From NCBI RefSeq assembly GCF_014638355.1, contig NZ_BMFK01000001.1:186001-250000 (forward strand): a stretch of 64,000 nt of DNA, written 5' to 3'. The notes below the pieces were generated by a model that saw only the letters and a program-made list of their open reading frames with translations, was not told the DNA's origin and ran no database searches. Both the position numbers and the translations under genes were made by a program. Source of the stretch: Priestia taiwanensis (GTDB lineage: Bacteria; Bacillota; Bacilli; Bacillales; Bacillaceae_G). Positions 27,035 to 36,317 of the stretch are shown here, in pieces (positions within the stretch are counted from its first letter, which is position 1; every line of letters starts with the position of its first letter).

Positions 27035-27673
27035 ATGTTTAGTTATGTAAAAAAAGGTTTGCTTATGGTTGGTGTTTGTTTACTTCTTTATGTACCATCT
27101 GTTCGTGCAGAGAGCGATATTTGGCTGTGGCCAGTAGAAGGAAGAATGACAGACACATTTGGGACACGTGGTGGTCAACATTATGGAATTGATATTGCCG
27201 CACCAACAGGAACGGATGTACGTACGGTTGCGAGCGGAGAAGTGACGAAATCATATTACTCCAAATCATACGGAAATGTTATTTTCATTAAGCACAGTAA
27301 TGGCTACGAAACAGTATATGCACATTTACATACACGTAATGCGAAAGAAGGAGCAAAAGTAAAAACAGGTGAAGTAATCGGAACTCTTGGCAATACAGGA
27401 CATTCAACAGGTCCACATCTTCACTTTGAAGTGCATAAAGGTGCATGGACATTTGGCAAAGAAAACGCGGTTAATCCACTTGCTTTGCTACCAGATGCAG
27501 AAATGGTATCTGCAAAAGAAGTGAAAACATATACCGTCAAAAAAGGAGATACATTGTTCCACATCGCTAAGAAATTCGATATATCTGTACAACAATTGAA
27601 AAAAGACAATGATATCTCATCAACAAATGATACAATTTATCCAATGCAGAAACTACAGGTGGCGAGTAAATAG
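27035..27673 (+). CDS. Secreted M23 peptidase with LysM domain
   Basis: 212-residue exported cell-wall enzyme. A signal peptide (about 1-25, ending VRAES) is followed by an M23 (LytM-type) endopeptidase domain: the zinc ligands are in HYGIDIA (His49 and Asp53) and HLHFEV (near residue 128). The C-terminal LysM domain (about 165-212, VKKGDTLFHIAKKF) binds peptidoglycan. The ATG at 27035 behind ATGGAGGAA is chosen; a longer in-frame start at 26945 would lie in the terminator. It is separated from the cobalamin operon by that terminator and from the wall-polymer cluster by another. Confidence 0.92.
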   Translation: MFSYVKKGLLMVGVCLLLYVPSVRAESDIWLWPVEGRMTDTFGTRGGQHYGIDIAAPTGTDVRTVASGEVTKSYYSKSYGNVIFIKHSNGYETVYAHLHTRNAKEGAKVKTGEVIGTLGNTGHSTGPHLHFEVHKGAWTFGKENAVNPLALLPDAEMVSAKEVKTYTVKKGDTLFHIAKKFDISVQQLKKDNDISSTNDTIYPMQKLQVASK

Positions 27674-27702
27674 TTAATACATGTGCCAAATAGACGATCC
27701 TC

Positions 27703-27732
27703 AAGAACTCGATATTTCGGGTTCTTTTTTTA
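27703..27732 (+). terminator. Intrinsic terminator after the M23 peptidase gene
   Basis: AAGAAC (27703-27708) pairs with GTTCTT (27721-27726), with further CGA/TCG pairing inside, followed by a T run. Confidence 0.8.
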
Positions 27733-28008
27733 TTTTATTCCTCTAAATTTCTTCCTTCATAGGATACATTTGACATGCGTATGTCACTATAATCCTTGCT
27801 ATATAGCAATTCTGTTTTTTCCTTCGATACTATGCAAAATCTGTGAATTAACAAAAAAATTAAGAAGTCACAATTCGTATGATAATCTGTTCGTGAGGCA
27901 AACGAAGCTTTTTTGGATAACAAGTTATGTGGACAATAACGGGCGTATCTAAATATGGATTTCGATAGTCTCTTTTTTAGTATATAGAAAAGGTAGGTGC
28001 TGACATCT
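27733..28008. other. Leader region before wall-polymer cluster 1
   Basis: No convincing gene on either strand. TTGACA at 27770-27775 is followed by TATAAT only 12 bases later, too close for a standard promoter. The near-palindrome GACATGCGTATGTC overlaps this point. A ribosome site AAAGGTAGGTG lies at 27989-27999 before the ATG at 28009. Confidence 0.4.
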
Positions 28009-29256
28009 ATGAGAAAAAAGGTTCTAATGATTTGTCAAAATTATTACCCTGAAATAGGTAGCGCCGCCAATCGGATGAAGAATATACATACCCTACTTTT
28101 ACAGAAAGGGTATGAGGTAACGGTTTTAACGTCCGATCCGAGTTACCCGAATCGTAACTTGTATAAGAAGAAAGAATTTTGGGATGAGAATATTTCAGAA
28201 GAAAATACAATTCGAGTAAAGACACGAACAAGAAAATATACGCGAAACATGTTAAATCGATTATTTCTTTATTTAGAGGTCACGTTGAAATTCGTGCTGT
28301 CTATTTTACGAATGAAGAAAGAATACGATTTTATTTTTGTATCTACGCCACCGATTTTTTCCGGGCTTGCAGGAGTAATTGCTAAGAAAAAACTAAAGGT
28401 ACCGCTTATTTTAGATGTACGTGATTTGTGGCCAGATTCCTTACTTGGTGTCGGAGTATTCACCAATAGGTACATTATTAAGTTCGCCCATTTATTAGAA
28501 AAATATTTATATAAAAAAGCAGACGAAATCATTATTAACAGTGAATATTTCAAGGAACACATGATGAACAAAGGTATCGAAGAAACGAATATTTCGTTCA
28601 TGCCAAACTCATTGACAGAAGAGGAAATGACGTACCATGAACGACATGAGCACAATGAAACAAATCATGTATCAGTTGTGTACACAGGAAACATTGGCTT
28701 GGCGCAAGACATTGTGAAGCTACTAACAATTGCTGAACGTTTAAAAGAGAACAGAAACATTACATTCAACATTATCGGCTACGGTATTCAAGCAAAAGAA
28801 GTGAAGCGTCTAATTAAAGAAAAAGGTTTAATGAACATTCATCTACACACAGCAATGAGCCGAAAACGAACATTGCAACAAATCGCAGCAGCAGATATTG
28901 CTTACGTAAGTCTTGTTCAGAAAGATGTTTTCAAAACCGTACTACCGGGTAAGTTGATTGATTATATGGGAATGAAAACACCAATTGTTGGTGATGTATC
29001 TGGTTACGCGGCAAAAATGATGAATGTGGCAAACTGTGGACTTGTTGCAACAGATAAAAGTGTAGACCAATTATGCGAGAACATCCTTACGCTTGCGAAC
29101 AATCCGAAGCTACGGTTGGAATTAGGAATGAACGGATATGAATTTGCGAAGAAAAATTGGTGTTGGAACACGAATATTGAGGTGTTAACAACGATGATGG
29201 AGGGATTAGATGACAAAGAAGGTATGTATGTTTGTATGGAATCACTTCACCAATGA
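28009..29256 (+). CDS. GT4-family glycosyltransferase, wall-polymer cluster 1
   Basis: 415-residue GT-B glycosyltransferase. The N-terminus KVLMICQNYYPEIGSAANRM is typical of WcaI-like GT4 enzymes, followed by a Rossmann half and a C-terminal donor-binding half with VVYTGNIGLAQ, PNSLTEEE and KLIDYMGMKTPIVGDVSGYA. It probably adds a sugar to a lipid-linked wall glycopolymer precursor at the cytoplasmic face. The ATG at 28009 is chosen because AAAGGTAGGTG precedes it. Its 3' end overlaps the next gene by 47 bases. A paralogue lies at 41659. The specific sugar cannot be read from the sequence. Confidence 0.88.
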   Translation: MRKKVLMICQNYYPEIGSAANRMKNIHTLLLQKGYEVTVLTSDPSYPNRNLYKKKEFWDENISEENTIRVKTRTRKYTRNMLNRLFLYLEVTLKFVLSILRMKKEYDFIFVSTPPIFSGLAGVIAKKKLKVPLILDVRDLWPDSLLGVGVFTNRYIIKFAHLLEKYLYKKADEIIINSEYFKEHMMNKGIEETNISFMPNSLTEEEMTYHERHEHNETNHVSVVYTGNIGLAQDIVKLLTIAERLKENRNITFNIIGYGIQAKEVKRLIKEKGLMNIHLHTAMSRKRTLQQIAAADIAYVSLVQKDVFKTVLPGKLIDYMGMKTPIVGDVSGYAAKMMNVANCGLVATDKSVDQLCENILTLANNPKLRLELGMNGYEFAKKNWCWNTNIEVLTTMMEGLDDKEGMYVCMESLHQ

Positions 29257-30517
29257 TGCCAGGGTACTTCGTGAATGTTCTGCTTTAGCCGAAGCAGGTT
29301 ATGAAGTGGATTTAATTGCAATACATGACCGGAAGAATCCAGATTTAGCACGAAAAGAAGTACGTGAAGAAGGCTTTACGGTAACACGTGTGCATAATAC
29401 GTTCCCAACAGGAATCGGAAAGGTGCTTGGATTAAGTGCAAAGATGAAGCAATTCGTCACAAAGAACTCGTACACATTATTCCTATCATTCTTTTTACTT
29501 GCATTTGCACTTTGGTTCATGCCTATTGTAACAGTTGTCGCAGGACTTCTATTTGGAACATTAGCGACACAAAAAGCAAGAACATTCCTTGTCCGAGCAT
29601 ACATTGCAATTCAAATGGTGGTACAAGGTATGCGCAAAAATTATGATATTTACCATTCGAATGATTTAAATACATTGCCTCAAGGGTTAGTATGTGCAAA
29701 GTTATTACGATTACGCCGTAAAAAACTAGTATATGATTCACACGAAGTACAGACGAGTCGTACAGGTTATAACAGTAGCATGTACGGTAAGATGGAAGCT
29801 TTTTATATTAAATTTACCGACATTATGATTAATGAAAACCATACACGTGCAAAGTATACAGAAGAGCTATATGGCATGTATCCAGAAGTGGTTCACAACT
29901 ATCCATTCGTATCACGTCCAGAAGAGAATGACGTAGTAAATTTACATGAGATGTTAAATATTTCAAAAGAAGAACCAATTCTTCTCTACCAAGGTGGTAT
30001 TCAAGTAGGACGTGGATTAGATAAGCTCGTACAAGCTGCACCGCATTTTAAACGTGGCACACTTGTCTTCATTGGTGACGGTCGTATTAAACCAGAATTA
30101 GAGAAGATGGTCGCAGACCTGGGGTTACAAGAGAAAGTAAAGTTCATCTCAAAAGTACCAATACATGAGTTATTACATTACACACGAAACGCCTATGTAG
30201 GATTCCAAGTATTAAACAATATTTGTTTCAACCATTATTCTGCTTCATCAAACAAGTTATTTGAATATATGATGAGTGGTGTTCCAGTTATTGCATGTAG
30301 TTTCCCTGAAATCCAAAGGGTTGTGGAAAAAGAGAATGTTGGTTTATGTGTCGATTCACACGATCCAGCATCAATTGCAGAAGGTGTAAATCATTTGCTA
30401 GACCATCCGGAATTACGGGAGCAAATGCGTGAAAATTGTTTCATGGCTCGTGAGAAATATAATTGGGAACATGAGAAGCACGTATTACTAGCGATTTATG
30501 AGAAAGTATCCGCATAA
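29210..30517 (+). CDS. GT4-family glycosyltransferase with membrane hairpin, cluster 1
   Basis: 435-residue glycosyltransferase beginning VCMFVWNHFTNDARVLRECSAL, a GT-B acceptor-half signature. A hydrophobic stretch at about 87-120 probably inserts in the membrane. The donor half contains LLYQGGIQVGRGLDKL, VFIGDGRIKPELEKM and the FEYMMSGVPVIACSFPEI motif with the nucleotide-binding Glu region. It acts with the preceding enzyme in the wall-polymer pathway. It overlaps that gene by 47 bases. A close paralogue is at 42857. Confidence 0.88.
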   Translation: MTKKVCMFVWNHFTNDARVLRECSALAEAGYEVDLIAIHDRKNPDLARKEVREEGFTVTRVHNTFPTGIGKVLGLSAKMKQFVTKNSYTLFLSFFLLAFALWFMPIVTVVAGLLFGTLATQKARTFLVRAYIAIQMVVQGMRKNYDIYHSNDLNTLPQGLVCAKLLRLRRKKLVYDSHEVQTSRTGYNSSMYGKMEAFYIKFTDIMINENHTRAKYTEELYGMYPEVVHNYPFVSRPEENDVVNLHEMLNISKEEPILLYQGGIQVGRGLDKLVQAAPHFKRGTLVFIGDGRIKPELEKMVADLGLQEKVKFISKVPIHELLHYTRNAYVGFQVLNNICFNHYSASSNKLFEYMMSGVPVIACSFPEIQRVVEKENVGLCVDSHDPASIAEGVNHLLDHPELREQMRENCFMAREKYNWEHEKHVLLAIYEKVSA

Positions 30518-30543
30518 CAGATACGATGTGAAGGAGGACGAGA

Positions 30544-33249
30544 GTGGTGTTCTACAAAGTAAGTGTCGTCGTTATTAATTATAACAAAGAAGCATATATC
30601 GAACAGTGCCTCGAGTCTCTCCTTCAGCAATCGTTGAAGGAGATTGAGGTTATTGTTGTAGACGATGGATCAACGGATAAGAGTGTGGCTATGATCCAGC
30701 GTTATGCAACTACATATAAGAACATCCGCTTCACCCGTCAATCGAATGCAGGGCCAGGGGCGGCACGGAATAAAGGACTATCATTCGCAGTAGGGGAGTA
30801 CGTTGCATTTCTTGATGCAGATGATTATGTCGAACGAACAGGGTACGAACAGTTATATCATATAGCGAAAGAAAAAGACGCGGATACAGTAATTGGCAAT
30901 ATTACTTGCTTTAGCGAAGAAACAGAATGGAAGCTTTCATATATGAAGAAAGTATTTCAAAAGGGGCGTCCGCTCATACGCCATATACGTACTCATCATG
31001 AACTACACCTCACTCCGTCTGTTGGCAATAAGTTATTCAAGCACGCTTTCCTTCTTCGTCATCAGCTTGAATTTGATCCGACGTTACATATTGGCGAAGA
31101 TCTTCTATTTACCCAAAATAGTTTGCAACAATCCAATTATACAGTAGTGAAAGATATTGATGTACTTCGGTACCGAGTGTTGCAACACGAAGAAAGTTTA
31201 TCGAAGAAGCACGATCTAGCATTTTTTAAACAATTAGTTTTGCTTCAACATAAAATCCATGAACTATATGAAGAGTTGGATAGGAAAGAGGAACTCCAAC
31301 CTATCGAAGCGAGACAATTGAAATTTTTCACAGATTCTATCATGTTGAAAGCGACCTCCTTTACAGCAGAAGAACAATATGATGTATGTCGATACATGCA
31401 ACAGTTTCTCGATACGATGACACATACAACAGCACAAGGAAGTAGAGATGCGCTATTCATCCATATGGCGACCTACAACAATTTCGCTGATTTTACGAAA
31501 CTTATTGCAATTGTATCAGATGAACAGACGAATAGAGAGCACGTTGTCGTAGACGGAACACTTTATAGCTACTTATATCGTTATTTTCCAGCATACAAAG
31601 CGTTGCTCTCTGTGCAAATAGAGCAAAAAGCAAGAATAGAAGTACTACAAGGAAGAGGCGCAACGCTAACAATCGGTGGTTATGCCTATATCGATAGTAT
31701 TGCAACAACAAATATCCAAAAAGAACTAGTATTTAAACAAAACAACACGACAAAAATAATCTCATTAACAAATACATTACGAACAGATATTACGTATTTG
31801 TTCTCGAAAAATACTATTTCGTATGACGAAGCAGGTTTTGAAACGGTGAAGATAGATCTTCTTGATACGTTAGGAGAGGGAACGTGGGAAGTAAGCATCC
31901 GTACAACCCTACAAGGAGTGATGATAGAAGAACCGATACACGTCTTACTTGCACAAGTACGAAATGGCGTGAAGACAACTGTAATAGGTAACAAAGAAAT
32001 TACACCAAGATACAAGGATGGAACAAAGTTAACGTTCATGATTCGTACTATTAACCTACGCCAGAAACTAACAAGTAAGTTCAGGCAAGTACGTCGTAAC
32101 ATGAGGTACGACGTTAGCTTCTTAAAACGAAGAGATTATCACACATTCTTTGCGATTATCGTGTACAAATTATTTGGTAAACTCCTTCGCAGACGTAACA
32201 CATGGCTTATCGGAGAACGACCGGACACAGCGCAAGATAACTCATACCATTTGTTCAAGTATATACGATTGCAACATCCAGAAAAGCGAGTGTACTACGT
32301 AATCGATAAGAACTCGGAAGACTATTGGAATATAAAATGGCTTCGTAACATCATTTCATATGGCGGCTTCTCGCATACGATGCATTTACTTACATGTGCA
32401 AAGACGATCAATAGTTACTCTGAAACAGCGAATATGTACACGAAATCATACAAAAACATCATGAAATTCTATCCCGAATGGCAACAAAATGAGAAAATTT
32501 TTATCCAACACGGTGTTATAGGTGTAAGCCGTGTCAATCACGTTCTTCATAAGAACAGAATGAACTATGCTAAGTTCGTTGTTTCTTCCGAATTTGAGAA
32601 AGAACATATTGTGAAAGAGTTTGGGTATGACGAGGATGAAGTCATTCTTACTGGATTAGCAAGATGGGATGCCCTTGATGACACGAGTAAAGGAAATGAA
32701 ATTCTCCTCATGCCAACGTGGCGAAGCTGGATTAAATCACGCGAGCAATTAGAAAATTCAACGTACTACAAGACATACATGAATTTCTTACAAAGTAAAG
32801 AATTGCACAACTTATTAGAAGAGAAAGACTTAACATTATCGTTCTTTCCACATTATCAAACACAGCGCCTATTAGGAGAGTTACCATTCTTCCACGAACG
32901 AATTACGGTCTTACGTCAAGGGGACGAAACAGTCCAACATTTATTGAAGCGCCACCGCATACTTATCACTGATTACTCAACCGTCTCCTTCGACTTTGCT
33001 TATATGGATAAGCCAATTGTTTTCTATCAATTTGATTATGACGAGTTCTATTCAAAGCATTATAACGAGGGACCGATTGATCATAAGCGGGAGTTGTTTG
33101 GAGAGCGGTTTGAGCATATGCAAGAGCTTCTTATATATATAAGAAGAAATGGAGGGACAGTTGATAGGCAGCAGATAGAACAAGCAAGAAAATATATTAC
33201 CAAATTCGATTCACACTGCCACCGCATTCTAAAGGAGATTATCAATTAG
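30544..33249 (+). CDS. GT2 glycosyltransferase fused to CDP-glycerol glycerophosphotransferase (TagF-like), cluster 1 copy a
   Basis: 901-residue two-domain enzyme. The first about 330 residues are a GT2 (GT-A) domain: VSVVVINYNKEAYIEQCLES, VVDDGSTDKS and the DADD metal-binding motif at about residue 98. A middle region (about 360-500) has beta structure. The C-terminal part (about 540-901) is a TagB/TagF-type polymerase domain with GERPDTAQDNSYHLFKYI, IQHGVIGVSRVNHVLHK, LMPTWRSW and ITDYSTVSFDFAYMDKP. Such proteins build poly(glycerol phosphate) or glycosylated teichoic-acid-like chains. The GTG start is preceded by AAGGAGG. A second enzyme of the same build is at 37294. Confidence 0.9.
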   Translation: MVFYKVSVVVINYNKEAYIEQCLESLLQQSLKEIEVIVVDDGSTDKSVAMIQRYATTYKNIRFTRQSNAGPGAARNKGLSFAVGEYVAFLDADDYVERTGYEQLYHIAKEKDADTVIGNITCFSEETEWKLSYMKKVFQKGRPLIRHIRTHHELHLTPSVGNKLFKHAFLLRHQLEFDPTLHIGEDLLFTQNSLQQSNYTVVKDIDVLRYRVLQHEESLSKKHDLAFFKQLVLLQHKIHELYEELDRKEELQPIEARQLKFFTDSIMLKATSFTAEEQYDVCRYMQQFLDTMTHTTAQGSRDALFIHMATYNNFADFTKLIAIVSDEQTNREHVVVDGTLYSYLYRYFPAYKALLSVQIEQKARIEVLQGRGATLTIGGYAYIDSIATTNIQKELVFKQNNTTKIISLTNTLRTDITYLFSKNTISYDEAGFETVKIDLLDTLGEGTWEVSIRTTLQGVMIEEPIHVLLAQVRNGVKTTVIGNKEITPRYKDGTKLTFMIRTINLRQKLTSKFRQVRRNMRYDVSFLKRRDYHTFFAIIVYKLFGKLLRRRNTWLIGERPDTAQDNSYHLFKYIRLQHPEKRVYYVIDKNSEDYWNIKWLRNIISYGGFSHTMHLLTCAKTINSYSETANMYTKSYKNIMKFYPEWQQNEKIFIQHGVIGVSRVNHVLHKNRMNYAKFVVSSEFEKEHIVKEFGYDEDEVILTGLARWDALDDTSKGNEILLMPTWRSWIKSREQLENSTYYKTYMNFLQSKELHNLLEEKDLTLSFFPHYQTQRLLGELPFFHERITVLRQGDETVQHLLKRHRILITDYSTVSFDFAYMDKPIVFYQFDYDEFYSKHYNEGPIDHKRELFGERFEHMQELLIYIRRNGGTVDRQQIEQARKYITKFDSHCHRILKEIIN

Positions 33250-33260
33250 GAGTTGAAAGG

Positions 33261-34544
33261 ATGAAAATCTGTACAATAGGTTTAGGATATATTGGATTGC
33301 CTACTTCTACGATTTTTGCTAAATATGGTGCAGAGGTAGTAGGTGTGGATATTAATGAAGAGGTTATTACTACACTAAATGCAGGTGCGGTTCATATTAG
33401 CGAGCCTGGATTAGAGGAATTAGTGAAGGAAGTTGTCGAGAAAGGTGCCTTCCGTGCATCGTTAAAGCCAGAAGAAGCGGATGTATTCATTATTGCTGTT
33501 CCGACACCGAATAAAGATGATCCATATAAGTCATGTGACTTATCATACGTTCTTCAAGCTGTACAAACTATTTTGCCGTACGTACGAAAGGGAAATACTA
33601 TTATCGTCGAATCGACCATTGCTCCTCGTAGTATGGATGATCAGGTGAAACCGTTAGTTGAAAAAGAAGGATTTGTTGTTGGAGAAGATGTCTTCCTCGT
33701 CCATTGTCCAGAACGTGTACTACCAGGACGGATTTTAACAGAGTTGATATACAATAACCGCATCGTCGGTGGTGTGACACCGGCATGTGCAGAAGCGGGG
33801 GAACGTGTCTATCGCTTATTCGTCCAAGGAGAGATTATGAAGACAGATGCGAAGACGGCGGAAATGTCGAAACTAATGGAGAACACATTCCGGGACGTGA
33901 ACATTGCTCTCGCGAATGAATTAGCGAAAGTGTGCAATGATTTAGGAATTAATGTATTAGACGTTATTCAAATGGCCAATAAGCACCCACGTGTAAACAT
34001 TCATCAACCAGGTCCGGGAGTAGGCGGACATTGCTTAGCGGTCGATCCGTATTTCATTGTAGCAGAGTCGCCTGATTTAACAGGTATTATCCAAGAAGCG
34101 AGGAACACGAACGTATCGATGCCACACTATGTTGTGAATCACGTAAAAAATTTAGTGAAAGGCATCGATTACCCCAAAATTGCAGTATTTGGTGCCACGT
34201 ATAAAGGGAATATTGATGACATGCGGGAAAGCCCAGCAATGGATGTTATCGAGTTATTAGAGAAAGAAAGCATGAATATTGCTGTATATGATCCGTTCGT
34301 CGAGCAAACAGACGAGAAGTTCATGACATTAGAAGAGGCAGTAAGCGGAGCGCATTTAATCCTACTCTTAACAGATCATAACGAATTTAAAGAAGTAAAC
34401 TACGATGCTTTCACTGAAAAAATGAAACAAGCATTAGTATTTGATACACGTAATTGTATTAAGAAAGAGGCGTGTAAGAAAATGAAGCTCGTGAACTTTG
34501 GCAATGTGCATAAGATGAACAGCAGAGGGAAGGGGCTAGCATGA
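33261..34544 (+). CDS. WecC-type UDP-N-acetyl-D-mannosamine (nucleotide-sugar) dehydrogenase, cluster 1
   Basis: 427-residue NAD-dependent dehydrogenase that oxidises the C6 hydroxyl of a UDP-sugar to the uronate. GLGYIGLP at the N-terminus binds NAD; catalytic Cys258 is in the GGHCLAVDP motif; FRDVNIALANELAKVC and NKHPRVNIHQPGPG resemble E. coli WecC closely, so UDP-ManNAc is the best guess for substrate. UDP-glucose cannot be excluded, especially with galU in the paralogous cluster; no epimerase gene (MnaA) is present here. AGTTGAAAGG precedes the ATG. A paralogue is at 47676. It overlaps the tagG-like gene by four bases. Confidence 0.88.
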   Translation: MKICTIGLGYIGLPTSTIFAKYGAEVVGVDINEEVITTLNAGAVHISEPGLEELVKEVVEKGAFRASLKPEEADVFIIAVPTPNKDDPYKSCDLSYVLQAVQTILPYVRKGNTIIVESTIAPRSMDDQVKPLVEKEGFVVGEDVFLVHCPERVLPGRILTELIYNNRIVGGVTPACAEAGERVYRLFVQGEIMKTDAKTAEMSKLMENTFRDVNIALANELAKVCNDLGINVLDVIQMANKHPRVNIHQPGPGVGGHCLAVDPYFIVAESPDLTGIIQEARNTNVSMPHYVVNHVKNLVKGIDYPKIAVFGATYKGNIDDMRESPAMDVIELLEKESMNIAVYDPFVEQTDEKFMTLEEAVSGAHLILLLTDHNEFKEVNYDAFTEKMKQALVFDTRNCIKKEACKKMKLVNFGNVHKMNSRGKGLA

Positions 34545-35344
34545 AATCATTAACGATTGTCCTTCAAGAACAATGGCATAATAAATATATGATTAACCGT
34601 TTAGCTCTTTACGAATTAAAAAGCACTTATGCTGGGAATAGGCTTGGTATGGTATGGGCTATCTTGAATCCACTCATCCAAATTATCGTGTACTGGCTCG
34701 TATTTGGTCTTGGAATTCGTAATGGCTCTGCAGTAGGGGATGTTCCGTTCTTTATTTGGCTAATATGTGGAATTGTACCGTGGTTTTATATTAATGCTGG
34801 GCTGTTACGTGGTTCAAATTCGATTTATTCAAAACTTGGAATGGTCTCGAAAATGAACTTCCCGTTAAGCACAGTACCGACGTACGTATTGTTGTCGCAA
34901 TTATATACGCATATGATTTTAATTGGCATTACGTTTGTTTTTCTTTTCTTCGGATATGGAATTATGCAAGTGAATATATTGGGGTTACTTTATTTCATGT
35001 TCACGACAAGTTGCTTTTTATTTGCGATTTCATTTGTCACATCGACATTCGCCACACTATTACGTGACATTCAATTAGCTATTCAATCGATTGTTCGTCT
35101 CCTTTTCTATTTAACCCCAGTTTTATGGGTACCAGGACCATTACCTAGGTGGTTTGAAATGGCACTTAAAAGTAATCCGTTTTATTACGTCATTGAAGGA
35201 TACCGTGCTTCTTTATTAGGTACAGGCATGGATATTTTTTGGTCAGGCTATACGATTTACTTTTGGTTGCTGACATTTGCGCTGTTATTTGTAGGGTCGA
35301 TTCTGCATGTGAAATTTAGAAGGCAATTCGTTGACTATATTTAA
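34541..35344 (+). CDS. tagG: TagG-like ABC transporter permease, cluster 1
   Basis: 267-residue ABC-2 type permease with about six membrane segments, starting with a cytoplasmic amphipathic part (LALYELKSTYAGNRLGMVWAILNPL) typical of wall-teichoic-acid and O-antigen exporters. With the adjacent TagH-like ATPase it should flip the lipid-linked polymer across the membrane. It overlaps the dehydrogenase gene by four bases (ATGA) and is followed 15 bases later by the ATPase gene. The paralogue at 48956 is similar throughout. Confidence 0.9.
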   Translation: MKSLTIVLQEQWHNKYMINRLALYELKSTYAGNRLGMVWAILNPLIQIIVYWLVFGLGIRNGSAVGDVPFFIWLICGIVPWFYINAGLLRGSNSIYSKLGMVSKMNFPLSTVPTYVLLSQLYTHMILIGITFVFLFFGYGIMQVNILGLLYFMFTTSCFLFAISFVTSTFATLLRDIQLAIQSIVRLLFYLTPVLWVPGPLPRWFEMALKSNPFYYVIEGYRASLLGTGMDIFWSGYTIYFWLLTFALLFVGSILHVKFRRQFVDYI

Positions 35345-35359
35345 AAGGTGAAGTGATAT

Positions 35360-36151
35360 ATGACATATATGGTAGAGTTTCAACACGTAACGAAAAAGTT
35401 CAAAATGTATACGAAAGCGTCTGAAAAAATAAAGGACCTTTTTCGTTCAAGTGAGAGAGGGGAATTTCATTACGCGTTGCGAAATGTTTCTTTTCATGTT
35501 GAAAAAGGAGAAATTGTTGGTGTGATTGGATTGAATGGTTCAGGGAAAAGTACGCTTTCTAATCTTATTGCTGGTGTAACAATGCCGTCTTCTGGTGAGG
35601 TGAAAATAGAAGGAACAGCAGCATTAATTGCAATTTCCTCTGGGCTGGATGGTCAATTAACAGGCTTGGAGAACATTGAGCTAAAAGGATTAATGCTCGG
35701 TTTAACGAAACAACAAATTAAAAACATTACGCCAAAAGTAATTGAATTTGCCGACATTGGAAAGTTCATTCATCAGCCAATTAAAACATACTCAAGTGGA
35801 ATGAAAGCACGGCTAGGTTTTGCGATTTCGGTTCATATCAATCCAGATATTCTTGTTATCGATGAAGCACTATCTGTCGGTGATCAAACGTTTGCACAGC
35901 GTTGCCTCGAGAAGATGAATGAATTCAAGGAAAACGGCAAAACGATTTTCTTCATTAGTCATTCGCTGTCACAAGTGAAGAATTTCTGTACGAAAGGATT
36001 ATGGATTCATTACGGGGAGATTCAGGCACAAGGTGATGTGCACGATGTTGTGCGTAAATATGAGCAATTTTTATCGATGTACAACAAGCTTACACAACAA
36101 GAGCGCAATCGTCTTCGTGAGGAAAGTTTGGAGAAGCAAGGTCATTTATAG
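35360..36151 (+). CDS. tagH: TagH-like ABC transporter ATPase, cluster 1 (short form)
   Basis: 263-residue ATPase of the teichoic-acid/O-antigen exporter type. Walker A GLNGSGKST is near residue 58; the signature here is TYSSGMKARLGFA rather than LSGGQ, as usual in TagH; Walker B is ILVIDEALSVGD. The protein ends after the ATPase domain and a short helical tail, unlike its paralogue at 49780, which carries a membrane segment and SH3 domain. AAAAGGTGAAG precedes the ATG. Confidence 0.92.
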   Translation: MTYMVEFQHVTKKFKMYTKASEKIKDLFRSSERGEFHYALRNVSFHVEKGEIVGVIGLNGSGKSTLSNLIAGVTMPSSGEVKIEGTAALIAISSGLDGQLTGLENIELKGLMLGLTKQQIKNITPKVIEFADIGKFIHQPIKTYSSGMKARLGFAISVHINPDILVIDEALSVGDQTFAQRCLEKMNEFKENGKTIFFISHSLSQVKNFCTKGLWIHYGEIQAQGDVHDVVRKYEQFLSMYNKLTQQERNRLREESLEKQGHL

Positions 36152-36317
36152 AGAAGTATAAAGTACCAAAAACTCTCAGTACTCTACATATACCACATCC
36201 AAAAACAACCGAAAATAGGAAATGCCTTGTTTGTACATGATAAGAGTAACCTGTTCATTACGGCGAATTTTTCTGTAGTGAAGGGTACATTATATATGGA
36301 ACTAGGAGAGTACAGGT

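Noticed and set aside
27770-27793. TTGACA plus TATAAT before wall cluster 1 as a promoter
   Set aside because: Spacing of 12 bases is too short for a normal sigma-A promoter.
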